Shown: positions 38,001-48,269 of the stretch, piece by piece
How positions within the stretch are numbered: position 1 is the first letter of the stretch
Layout: each line of letters opens with the position of its first letter
Assembly (NCBI RefSeq): GCF_037126465.1
Contig: NC_088201.1
Location: 139,440,376-139,504,375, forward strand
Direction of reading: 5' to 3'
DNA length: 64,000 bases
From: Ornithodoros turicata
Taxonomy: Eukaryota > Arthropoda > Arachnida > Ixodida > Argasidae
The notes under the pieces: generated by a model
The model's database searches: none
What the model was told of the DNA's origin: nothing
The model's input: the letters and a program-made list of their open reading frames with translations, nothing else
Position numbers and translations under genes: made by a program

Positions 38001-40339
38001 ATGCACTGACATGCCTGGGCTTTTTCTGACATGCTTTCCTTCTACATGTAGCTTTTTTCTTTTTGTACAAGAAATATTCTTGACGATAGTGCTGCCTTGG
38101 ATGGGAGTAGAGCTATTCTTAATAATTTTGCGATTCATTTAGTTCAGAGAGTTACCGCGAGGGGGACAGGTGTGTGACTTTATTCAGGAGGAACAAAGCG
38201 TCATTATTCACTTAGTTGCATGGCTCTCGGCTGGGATGGACATGTCTTGCTGAACCATTATTTTTTCCCTGTACAGTAAGACTTTGGGAATGAAATGCTA
38301 CAATCACCTCTTTTCTATGGTGCTCTTCTGCAATAGTTCCCTATGCAATCATTATAGTAGAATAAAGGAAATAATCTTGGGATAGTGATTCAATAAATAA
38401 CAGGTCCCATGTCTAGAGCGCACGCGTCCTTGAGCCATGCACCTGCATGATGACGTCATACCAGGAGACCATTGTTTCAGGTTGACCTTGTCTAGAGGAG
38501 CATTAGTGGAAAAAAACAGGGTAGCCCTGAAACAATAGGATGACGTCACGACCAATGAGAATGGCCTGCAGGGGGCGCAAGGATTCACTTCTCTCTTGGA
38601 CACTGATGGGTCTGGACACGCACAAACTGCTCCTGGCGTTGGCCGTCAGTGGAAGAGCGTAGCTTCGGTGGGGTTCTGTCTGCCTCTGATGGGGTGGGGA
38701 TGTGTGGTTCGTCACTGGTGAATGGTGTTCGACGATGTAGGTGGATTTTGTGACGAGCGGATTTACAATGAGGGAATGCTGTGAACGAGAAAAATGATGG
38801 TGAGTGTCTTTTTTACTCTGTTCAAGTGTTTGTTTTCCTCTGTTGCCCAGCAGTCGTACATTTTGTCCTGACGTGTTCTGACATGCCCCCATATGCATGC
38901 TTTCCTGTGTTGACGTTTTGTATTTGTTTTCTTTTTTGACAAGGAACATTGTTGTCTTGACGATAGTGCTGCTCTGAGTTCTGAGCTCCTGGTTACCCGT
39001 ACTCTGTGTTGATTTGTTGAGTACCTAGTCCTCTTATTTGCCGTTGATGGAGTTACGTGTTAGGATATTTTGTTCTTTTGCAAGTCTCATTTAGTAAGGC
39101 TTTGGAATTCCTACGATCAGCTTTCATGCATAGTGCTCTTCTGCAATAGTTTCCTATTCAATCGTTATAGAAGAATAAAGGAAATAATCATGGGATAGTG
39201 ATTCAATAAATAATAGGTCCCCTGTCTAGAGCGTACGCGTCCTTGAGCCACGCAGGTGCATGATGACGTCATACTGTGGCTTCATTGTAGATTGACCAAA
39301 GGAGCATTAGTGGAAAAAAACAGGGTAGCTCTGAGACAATAGGATGACGTCACGACCAATGAGAACGGCCAGCAGGGGGCGCAGGAATGCTCTTCACTCT
39401 TAGCCTCTCGGAGGTGGTCGCCCCAGAGGGCGCTAGGAGCGCGTATGCGTAGCGGCCCCAGAGCGGCGCCCCAGTCAGTTTCTCTCCGACTGTCGCGGAA
39501 AGCAGACGTGCGCTCCCCGCGCTCGATCAGTTTCTGGCTGGCTGTCATGGAGAGCAGTCGCATCGGTCTGCGCTCCTGCTGTGGTGAGGTGCTTTGTTGT
39601 GTAACTAATGCTTTCGCCAACTTTGTTCCCGCTTTGTTTGCGATTTTCGTGCCAGTGCACGTCGGGTGTTGGTTGCTGTTGTCCGGGCATCCCCGCCATT
39701 TTCTATCTTCTTCTGCCTTGGGAACGGGAGTAGCGCTGGCGTGATTCTTAATAATTTTGTTGTGAGATTAGTTGAGAAAGTAATCGCTAGGGGGTGCAGC
39801 TGCGGGGCTTTATACAGGACAAAAAAGCATTATGAGTCAGTTTCTGCCTGCCTCTCGGATGGAGCAGTCGCATGGTTCTGCGCTCCTGTTCTGGTGGGCT
39901 CATTTGTTGTGTAACTAATTCTTTTTCTTGTTAGCTATTGATGGTTTGCATACTCTTGCTTTGCCAGCCTCTGTATTACGAGTGTTTTTCTCCTTGCATG
40001 TCCAGAGCTGTCCTAACTTGCCCAGACATGCCGTGATGATGTCACAGCTGACGTCACAGGATGTCCGGAACTGGTGGTCATAGCTGCGATGCTTTGCAAC
40101 CTGCTTCTGTGCTCCGTCGCCCAGCGACGGTCAGCGGCCTTTCCGGGCCGCTTTCTTCAAGATGGCGTCGTTGATCTTCAACTAAACTCCTTCTCTCCAC
40201 TCTCTCTCTATCTATTTTTTTATTTTTTATGGACTCTCGTAGTGCACAACGCTCGGGTGGTCTGGACACGAGTTAGACGTTCCCCAATTAGTTTGATGAC
40301 TCATTGGATGATGCTGATTAATGTGGGGGGTCCCAATTA

Positions 40340-41276
40340 CTGACTAGAGTAGCTTGATGGGCTTGTTGGTACATGACTCGGAGAACAAGGAGCAGTCTAA
40401 ACAAGGACAACGACACAAGAAGACACACAAACAGAGGCTCCACTATCAACAAGTTTTTACTGAACAACACAAGCACATTTATAACCAATGGTAAGGACGG
40501 GAAAAGGGGGCAAAACGGAAGACACGTGGGGCCATATACACGAGGAACAATCAGATCCAACTACTCACTTCCAGCCTTCAGTCTGCATTCCAAGAACCCA
40601 AACTCTTCCCTAGTTAGCGATATTGACGGCTCACTGACACATTTATCAGACCCATACTTCATTATCAAAAAGGCCTCGAAAATTTCTCTTTCATTCTTGG
40701 AGTATCAGGTATCACTAGAGTGCGAGAAGAAGCATAGGTGTCCTCTTGTGGAATGTAAAAGGTCTATTGTTTATGAAATCCCACTTTCGTGTGATAAGGT
40801 TTATGTGGGCCAATCTGGCCGGTGCCTAAATGAACGCTTAATGGAGCATAAGAATTGTGTAAATAAGACGGGTGGGGGTACCTTGCATGAATATGTCAGG
40901 GTCTGCGGTTGCGTTCCGGAGTTTCCGAGAACAAAGATTAGAGGACGATTTAACTCCAAGAATGAAAGAGAAATTTTCGAGGCCTTTTTGATAATGAAGT
41001 ATGGGTCTGATAAATGTGTCAGTGAGCCGTCAATATCGCTAACTAGGGAAGAGTTTGGGTTCTTGGAATGCAGACTGAAGGCTGGAAGTGAGTAGTTAGA
41101 TCTGATTGTTCCTCGTGTATATGGCCCCACGTGTCTTCCGTTTTGCCCCCTTTTCCCGTCCTTACCATTGGTTATAAATGTGCTTGTGTTGTTCAGTAAA
41201 AACTTGTTGATAGTGGAGCCTCTGTTTGTGTGTCTTCTTGTGTCGTTGTCCTTGTTTAGACTGCTCCTTGTTCTCC
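40340..41276 (+). mobile_element. Penelope-like element with inverted 3' end, inserted in the right arm
   Basis: The 12-bp duplication GGGTCCCAATTA (40328-40339 and 41277-41288) bounds the insertion; the left arm of the palindrome shows the empty site at about 29200-29212. The first part, 40381-40700, is the reverse complement of the last part, 40961-41276, so the element consists of an inverted copy of its own 3' end followed by a sense 3' end. Terminal rearrangements and partial inverted copies are typical of PLE insertions. Confidence 0.88.
40700..41095 (+). pseudogene. PLE GIY-YIG endonuclease fragment
   Basis: The open stretch encodes the linker end and nuclease of a PLE: IVYEIPLSCDKVYVGQSGR with the YVG of GIY-YIG, an ERLMEHK motif downstream (catalytic R and H), and FNSKNEREIFEAF with the expected glutamate. 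The frame is open to the stop at 41093-41095, but upstream of about 40700 it reads into the inverted copy, so no reverse transcriptase is attached. It is a truncated domain, distinct in sequence from the PLE at 20230. Confidence 0.85.
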
Positions 41277-41367
41277 GGGTCCCAATTAGCTCTAATTGCT
41301 AATTAATGGCGTCCAGAATCCTTGTAGCGTTGTGCACTGTGAGAGTCCAGTACTTACTACTCACTTC

Positions 41368-42679
41368 AAATTCAAATTCCCGAAAACAACAAATGAAGTA
41401 TATAGCCAAGTAGCCTTTGTAGTAGACAATCAGAACACAGCATTATGCACAAACAAGACCCATATTATGTTGACCCTCTGTCCGTATCACTTCTACGTGT
41501 GCTACACATTGGTGACGGGTTTCCTGTTCAACATATACGTGCGTAGGATACAACAAATACAACAATAGGATACACCAATTTGATAAGTCCATCATTCGTG
41601 GTTTTACGACACGAACAATTTGGTCGTGACCTGTGAGCGACGACGCATGATTGGTGTGGATTAATAACGTCCAGCTAAAGGATTTTTAACGTGAATCGAG
41701 ATCCGAACACACTGAACACCATACCTAAAGTCCCTCGCTGACGAGTGCGTGTCTAAGTAGCGTGTACCGTGCCACCAAGTCGCTGGGGTCCTCGGCAGGG
41801 CTTGAAACACAACTTTTGAATAGAACACACTGTGCACATATCATATTTGCATCAAGAACCAAATTAGCAGTACATCATAGTAGATCAGTACGGGAACACG
41901 TATGACAAAAAGATAACACAAATCTACGAAGCGTACACCATAGCGTTCCGAAAAAATGCCAGAGGACAAAAGCAGCAACAAAAGGGACGTTCAACACATG
42001 TCCAGTCTTTGTGACCACAGCCTGGCTCACTTCATCTGTAGCAATTTGCAGCTGTAACACATACAGTGTTCCAACTCGGAAGAAGCCAGAAGCAAAATAT
42101 AAAACATTCCAACGAAAACGAGGTCACGCCAACCACACTACATAGGTTCCGCCATCTTGGCCGATGCTGTCGATGTCACACTGCTTCTCTAAATGGGATC
42201 AGCGTGGCGTTAGCTGCGAAAACCGAAACTAATTACTGTGGAGATCTCGGCTTGACGACCCCCTCACTCCATTGAGTGATCTTGCCTCAGATAGGATTGG
42301 TGCTGGGCATACCGGTTTCATATATCGAACATGTCCTGCTTATGAGCTGAAGTGCTCGCCAAATGAAACAGAAAGGTTCCTGTTCAACTGGCATATAAAC
42401 ACGAACACAGACAAATCTAGGGGTTACTAGTACTCCCGAGATACGTTGCTGATGTCTGTGCGGCACGTGCAGTGTGTAACCACACACATGTAGGCTGACT
42501 GACATACGCCAAATTACATTGCGCGACTACAATTTTATTCCCATGGCGAAGGAAAGCTCAAGACCCAAACCGACTGTTTAATGATAATGATGGGGAGTTT
42601 CATCGCTTCAAGACCCACAAACGAAAGCTTTCAATGAGGGTTAAAACTTAGGCGGTTCGGTAGTTCATAATAAAAAGTA
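41368..42679. other. No recognised gene
   Basis: Right flank of the palindrome. Short open frames on both strands resemble nothing I know. A YY1-like word, CCGCCATCTTGGCC, is at about 42150, but no gene start can be tied to it. Confidence 0.4.
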
Positions 42680-42773
42680 CTAAAATCCCCAGTGCCTCGG
42701 AGCTAAAATGACACCATAACAGTGCTATGTGGTTTTGTCGTTTATTTTAGTGCTCCGACACTGTGGGTTTTAG
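42680..42773. repeat. 94-bp palindromic MITE-like repeat
   Basis: CTAAAATCCCCAGTGCC at the left pairs with CTAAAACCCACAGTGTC read from the right, and the pairing continues through CGGAGC and CTAAAAT. The loop is about 30 bases. No target duplication is clear. Confidence 0.7.
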
Positions 42774-42999
42774 CGATTTTATTTATGCTGACAAAGACTT
42801 TCTGTGGAAGTGTGCTGGCTCTGAAATATGCGTTCCGGTATCTCCTTTGTATGGGTCCTCGTGTAGCACGTGTACTGTGAATAGCAGGGGTACCGAAGTG
42901 GAGGCCAGCGGGCTGCATGCTGTCCTCCGGCGGCTGCCATGCGGCCCACGTGGTCTGATGCTTTTTTGATTCAACAAGAACCACAAATTGCTATTGCAA

Positions 43000-43240
43000 A
43001 ATCTTACAGGAATTCTCACAAGAAACATCTCGCAGAATCGTAAGAGAAATTCTATGGGATTATTGCCCAGATTCTTACAGGTTTTCTCATAGAATTTCTC
43101 ACCGGATCTCTATGGGATCCAACAAAGCTTCGCTTAAGGGTTTCTCATAGACATTCTTATAGCTTGTTTCTCATAAGATTTCTTATAGCTTGTTTCTCAC
43201 ACGACGCAGTCCAAATGTTCTTATAAGATTCGCAGGAGAA
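43000..43240. repeat. Cluster of degenerate TTCTCATAGA/TTCTTATAG words
   Basis: About ten imperfect copies of a TTCTNATAG-like word occur in both orientations within 240 bp, several paired as CTTATAGCTTGTTTCTCA. It has the look of a transposon subterminal array but no ends were found. Confidence 0.6.
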
Positions 43241-46218
43241 AAAGACGTTATAAAGAAATGACGTTCTACACCAAGTGGCAATCTGTGTCATATATTCACT
43301 CTTTGTTTAAATCGTTCAAGAATCGCATGTGCAGAGCAAAAGAACTCAGCCAAGTAGCTTTCGGTAGATCTGAGGATTTCTCATTAAGATATCGTTGATA
43401 TGCATCTGAAAGAAAAAAGAAAAGAAAGCAAGAACGTTGCAAGAATGTCAATTGTGACATTAAGATGGCACATATGCGCTTGTTTGGAAAAGTTATTTAG
43501 GCAAAGCATGTGTGTGCAGAAATTGGATGAAGGAGCACAAATTTTAGAATACAGGCACGGTGCAATGAAAATCATTATCGGGACCACAACGCCGCTACTG
43601 TGATGCTCACGCTCAGTTCAGCCGGGGTATTAATTTTACTTGCAGGTAATGGTGACTACTGTGCGGGCTGTTTTAGCGATGATAAGGCATATCGCTGTGA
43701 AGAGATCAGTATTGCGAGTCATATCCCTATTGAAAAAACCCATATCGAATAAATACGGGTCCCATATATATGGCATTATTGAACATGGGGTTATGTGTTA
43801 TATGGACATATGAGTTATATAGACCATACGGGGTCCTCATGTGGCCCGTATGACCCATACGAGAATCTCCATATCCAACAATCCCGTATAAACGCCCCAT
43901 ACAATTCTCATGTGACCCATATACCCACATGATTGTGTGAGCCACAACGGAATTATATGAGACCGCTTATACGGGGCGCAGAGAGCATAATGTTATGTAC
44001 CACGTTGAAGAAGCCGCTGGTCGGGTAACGGTCGTATGACGATACGGAGTGAAGGTTATACAGGGTGCATCCAGTGACACATAGTGGGGAACCAAAATCC
44101 ACCTACACACAAAGCACCAAAGGGGAGGATACATTGTGAAAGCAGTACAGATCTTAGAAAAATGTAGGTATGATAAGCTGAACATATCTTACGCGAACAT
44201 AGTGGCAAAAGAACCAGGAAACTTTTCTCTGTTATCCAGTTTATTTGGCTTGTTACATTCAAGGGCACGGTTGTAAAAGCTTGCACTGCCATGAAGCAGA
44301 CATTGGAGTTGCATGGCTGAAGTGCACACCCTACCTGTTTTGCAGGAAACACAACTCAGTAAAAATCTTTGCAATGACCTGTAGCTTAACTTACTTTGTC
44401 TTATAAGATCTCAGCGACGAGTGTTCATTTCCTACGTCGGGAGTACGACAGCCCATTTGTCTTGTGCACAGAAACAAATCTGTCAAAAGCGTCTGAAATT
44501 CCCCGTTTCCCCGAAATTCCCCGTAAAAAAAAGATTACCCGTTTGTAACAGGCCAGTGAAGCATCACATGTGACAATTTCCCCCGATGTTAAGTGACGAT
44601 AAGAGTTAACGACTACGGCAACAACCACACTGAGTTCAGCATAAGGTAACAGGACTCAAGAGGGTAGCAAGCACACTGAGTGCATAAAGTAATAGGAACC
44701 CACATGCTAGGAATGTTACCAAGCAAACCGTGCAGGAATAATGGCACAGCAGCCTCTCAACTAACCTTCCATTCACGAAATCCAACAGCTTCTGGTCGTA
44801 TCTTCCAAGGCGTACAAACAGAGAAACATGTCCAGACGTCACTAGCAAGGCACAAACACACAGTCAGAACAGTCCGAGCCACCAATGCCACGCCGAAACA
44901 CCCAGAACAGGAACGACGACATCACGCGACCCCTCACCTCCGGTACTCCAACGTCGACTGAGACCAGTGGCGGATGCAGAGTGTGGCGTTGGGGGCGCCA
45001 CAGTCGCGGCGCTCTTCGTGCTATATCAAGAGAATGGAAATCGGCGCGAGCACGACAACAATGCTATCGGAAAGAGGACGTTTTCCCCGTCAAAACAAGA
45101 CCTCATTCACCTTCCTACGCCAAGAAACACCCAATATCGAAAAGAATGCCCCGCGCCCCATGTATAAGGAAGCCGCCGTTACCACGTGATCCTAACTAGA
45201 GAACGGAGAGAGATAAAAAGGTGTCGCAAGTTCCTACACCTTCCCGGCTTTGAGTACGTGTGTCCATCAGAGGGAGGTTCTGATCTGCCGTGGGGTTCGA
45301 ACCCAAACACTGAGACAAATGTCGTCGAACGGGGGTCGGCGTCAGGAATTTTCGAAATGACGCCCTAACAGCTGGAAATTGACGGGTGGCCCGAATAGGA
45401 AACTTGTAGTGCAGGGTACGGAGCATGCACACACAGAATTTCGGGTAAATTGGGCTTTAGGTAAGTTACTTACTGCACTGAACAGCGGGAAGCGTTTCGG
45501 GGCGTCGTCACCCAGACACGTTGGCGTCGAAAAACTACAAAGCCAATATCTTATCTTGGAGAACGAAACTTTGCTTGCCTACAGGACAAACTCGATTGAA
45601 AAGAGAGCGTCGAGACCTTCAAAACAATGTTACACACGACTATGTAGCTGCAACTGGGGCGGTTTTAGGAAAATGCGGCCGAACGTCACATGCATTGTGA
45701 GGAGTGCAAACACGGACACCGGTAACTGGAGAACCGTTAAAGTTCCAGAGCTGCGGTCAATTTTGTCACGTTTGTTACGTCATGTAGAGTAGGTTACAAA
45801 AAATGAACATCGTCGGACGCGAGCTTCCTTCCGAAAAAGGACCCCAAAGTTTTCAAAAAGAGCGTCGCAAACGCGTCTTCACCCACAATTTCCGAACCGC
45901 TAAAGACCGGACCGCGGTGTGATTTGGCCGATCATAGAACTATTCGAGACCTATTTGGATGCAAATTTTGTGTGAATCCGGCAAACGCCGCGGGAGTGAC
46001 GGCGCTCCGAATGTGTCGTATATGTGCTGATGGAAGCCAAATATTTCCACATTTGTCGGCTACCGTTAGGATTTCTCAGAAACTTCGGGCGTGTTTGTGA
46101 AGGGGGAGGAATGCGGAATCTGTCACAACAAATAGCGTCTTGATAGGACCATTTTAGGCTTCTATATTAGACGCACAACCCCATCAAGCGACCACCGTCA
46201 CTCGATAGAGACTCACTA

Positions 46219-46792
46219 AACTCACTTAACTTGGAATGAACACATTAATCACATCGTGGCCAATGCTTCTCGCTCCTTGGGCTTTGTCAGACGCACCCTA
46301 AGATCGGCACCTGTCCATCTCAAGCTTCTAACTTTCACCACTCTGGTACGAAGCAAGCTTGAATACGCATCCGCAATATGGGACCCTCCTCAAAACTATC
46401 TCTGTGATGCAATCGAAGCCATTCAAAATCGAGCTGCCCGCTTCATTGTCAACGATTACTCTTTCACTACCTCTGTTTCCGCGTTAAAACTAAGTCTCAA
46501 CCTCGAGCCGCTCGAACATCGTCGTCGCTTCGCCAAGTTAACCCTCTACCATAGATTTTTTTTCACCTTGCCTGCTCGACAATCACCCATCACACGCTCG
46601 AGTGTCATTTTTCCTCGCTTTGATCACACTAACAAGGTTACTCGGTTCCTCTGTATTACTAACGCGTTCTCCAAATCGTTTTTTTGCACAACTACCATTG
46701 AGTGGAACAACCTCCCATCATCAATCGCTACCATTGACGACCATACAGTTTTCCGTAGCTCCCTCTCTCACTTTCTTCATCTTCAATACTAG
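46219..46792 (+). CDS. L2/CR1-like ORF2 C-terminal fragment (partial)
   Basis: This open frame, without a natural start, encodes the region after the reverse-transcriptase palm. It includes LGFVRRTLR, then LVRSKLEYASAIWDPP (the conserved LEYAS/VW zone), IQNRAARFIVNDY, LEHRRRFAKLTLYHRFF and IEWNNLPSSI near the end, stopping at 46792. This order is typical of the L2/CR1/Rex group. The frame is clean, so the insertion is fairly recent, but without endonuclease and palm it cannot act alone. Confidence 0.85.
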
Positions 46793-47014
46793 TGTTCGTT
46801 CTGTTGTATTGCTGAGTTTATCGCTTTGTATACTTACTTGTATTGTTCTTATCCTGTTATTCCAAGATGTTGTTGTTATTTTGTTTCCTTATTTCTGTTT
46901 TCTGTTTATTTCTGTTATTACTGTTTCCATTCTCAATGTTCCATGATGTGTTCCAATATAATGTTCCCACCCCCCATGTAATGTCCTCCGGACCCTTGGG
47001 GTTTTTTGAAATAA
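46219..47014 (+). mobile_element. L2/CR1-like LINE, 5'-truncated
   Basis: A 796-bp insertion flanked by the 14-bp duplication ATAGAGACTCACTA (46205-46218 and 47015-47028). It ends in TTTTTTGAAATAA, a TGAAATAA-type 3' end as in L2-group LINEs. It interrupts CAT copy 2; copy A shows the uninterrupted site. Confidence 0.92.
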
Positions 47015-47861
47015 ATAGAGACTCACTACTGCCATGAACCACAAGGGTCCCCAAGAGTCTTGAGCAGGCTACCCGTGTACTGAGGCTGAAGAATCGATAC
47101 TTTGAGTACCGGATAAGGTTAGAAAGCAGGACAAATCTATGTTAGGGTATAACTAGTTGTATTCTCAGCAAAAAGTGACATCATCCAACCTGACCTAACC
47201 TAGTCATGTGTGTCAACTCGCGTGTCGTTCGGAGCGTGTATCCTATTTCTGCATCATTTCCGTCCGTCCATTACTATTTAGTCCCTAACACAGGAACGCA
47301 GCAGTGAGTTTATTTATCTGCACGTTCGTCCAGGGCAGTGACACACATTTGGTTCGCACAATCCATTTTTATAAGGTAAGTGTGTGATGCAATTAAGTGG
47401 CCCATTTCAAAAACTAGTTTGGCATAATTGTAATCATAACTATGTGGCAGAATAAACGTTTCGAATGATGTGTCATGTGTGATTCCTGTCCCCCATACTA
47501 TCCTAATGTGCATCATACCGCCCCATATGTGTACTATTGCTGTCACATACGAAGTCGTATGGAACCCATATTGCTGCCACATCACTTCATACGGGTGAAA
47601 GATATGCGATATACGGTCCCATATCACTTCATACGAGGCCCACATAAGTATCATATTGACTCCATATGACTCCGTACGGTACCCATAAGAATGCCATATT
47701 GCCTTCATATGACTTCATAGGCGGCCCATATGTATTAATATAGGACCCATACGAATCTGTACGGGAACCATACAAACTGATATAGGACCCATATGAGTCT
47801 CATACGGGATTTTTCAATAGGGATAGCATTTCAATAGGAGAAGAACGAACGCTGCTTTGAT

Positions 47862-48050
47862 TTTTATGCTCTTTTTATGGACCTGACACAATCTGATTTA
47901 TGCACCTTCCGTAGTCTGCACCTTCTGTTCCAAACGTAAGACCGTAAACACATCTGCACGGTGTTTACGGTCTTGCGTTTGCTACAGAATGTGCAGAATA
48001 CGGATGGTGCCGAAGGCAGAATGGCTTAGGTGCGCAAAAAGAGCCTAAAA
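47862..48050. repeat. 189-bp palindromic MITE-like element with near-perfect hairpin
   Basis: The inner arms CGTAAGACCGTAAACAC and GTGTTTACGGTCTTGCG (47934-47976) form a 17-bp stem with one mismatch around an 8-base loop. The outer parts also pair (GCACCTTCCGTAGTCTGC with GCACCATCCGTATTCTGC; GCTCTTTTT at both ends). It lies between two CAT copies and codes for nothing. Confidence 0.85.
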
Positions 48051-48269
48051 CTTGTCTACATACAAAGATGCATAGTAGTCATGCATCCAGAATACTCGTG
48101 CGTTTTGGGTCACTATACAAACGTGAGAGATTGTCTAAGAGTATAAAGCACAATTTGACTTGCACAGCAAGAAAGTTGTTAAAAAGATGCAATACAAATA
48201 TAAAATCAAGCAAGTCCCAATTGCAGCCAGCCTCCGGAATCGATGTTGACCTCCAGCCGGGAGCCATAT

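Larger units (their letters stand above)
29123..41361. mobile_element. Giant palindromic DNA transposon with Polinton-like termini
   Basis: The ends are AGTAGTAAGTACTGGACTC and its exact complement at the right, flanked by CACTTC on both sides (29117-29122 and 41362-41367), so the boundaries are defined by a 6-bp duplication. The left arm 29123-34454 and the right arm 35098-41361 are reverse complements at roughly 98-99% identity; the spacer is about 645 bp. The right arm carries a 937-bp PLE insertion that the left arm lacks. A 6-bp duplication and termini starting AG are the published signature of Polinton/Maverick elements, but no polymerase, integrase, ATPase, protease or capsid gene is visible; no frame exceeds 198 codons. 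It must be non-autonomous, or something else using similar ends. Confidence 0.85.
35098..41361 (-). repeat. Right arm of the giant palindrome (with PLE insertion)
   Basis: Mirror image of the left arm. Small differences include the length of the TTTG microsatellite (35823-35875) and a TGATGTCA in place of one TGACGTCA near 40036. The arm is interrupted at 40340-41276 by the PLE. Conceptual peptides from the two arms differ by about one residue in 70. Confidence 0.85.
43725..47822 (+). mobile_element. CAT-family DNA transposon, copy 2 (complete ends, L2-like insertion)
   Basis: The ends are CCCTATTGAAAAAACCCATA and, from the right, CCCTATTGAAAAATCCCGTA. Subterminal arrays of CCATATG/CATACG words fill about 43740-43990 and 47500-47800. 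Without the 810-bp LINE insertion and its duplication the element is about 3.3 kb. The flanks allow a TA or AT duplication; if the element starts and ends with an extra T/A, TA fits. A perfect B-box-like word GGGGTTCGAACCC lies at about 45292 but no A box is upstream. No transposase is recognisable. Confidence 0.85.
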
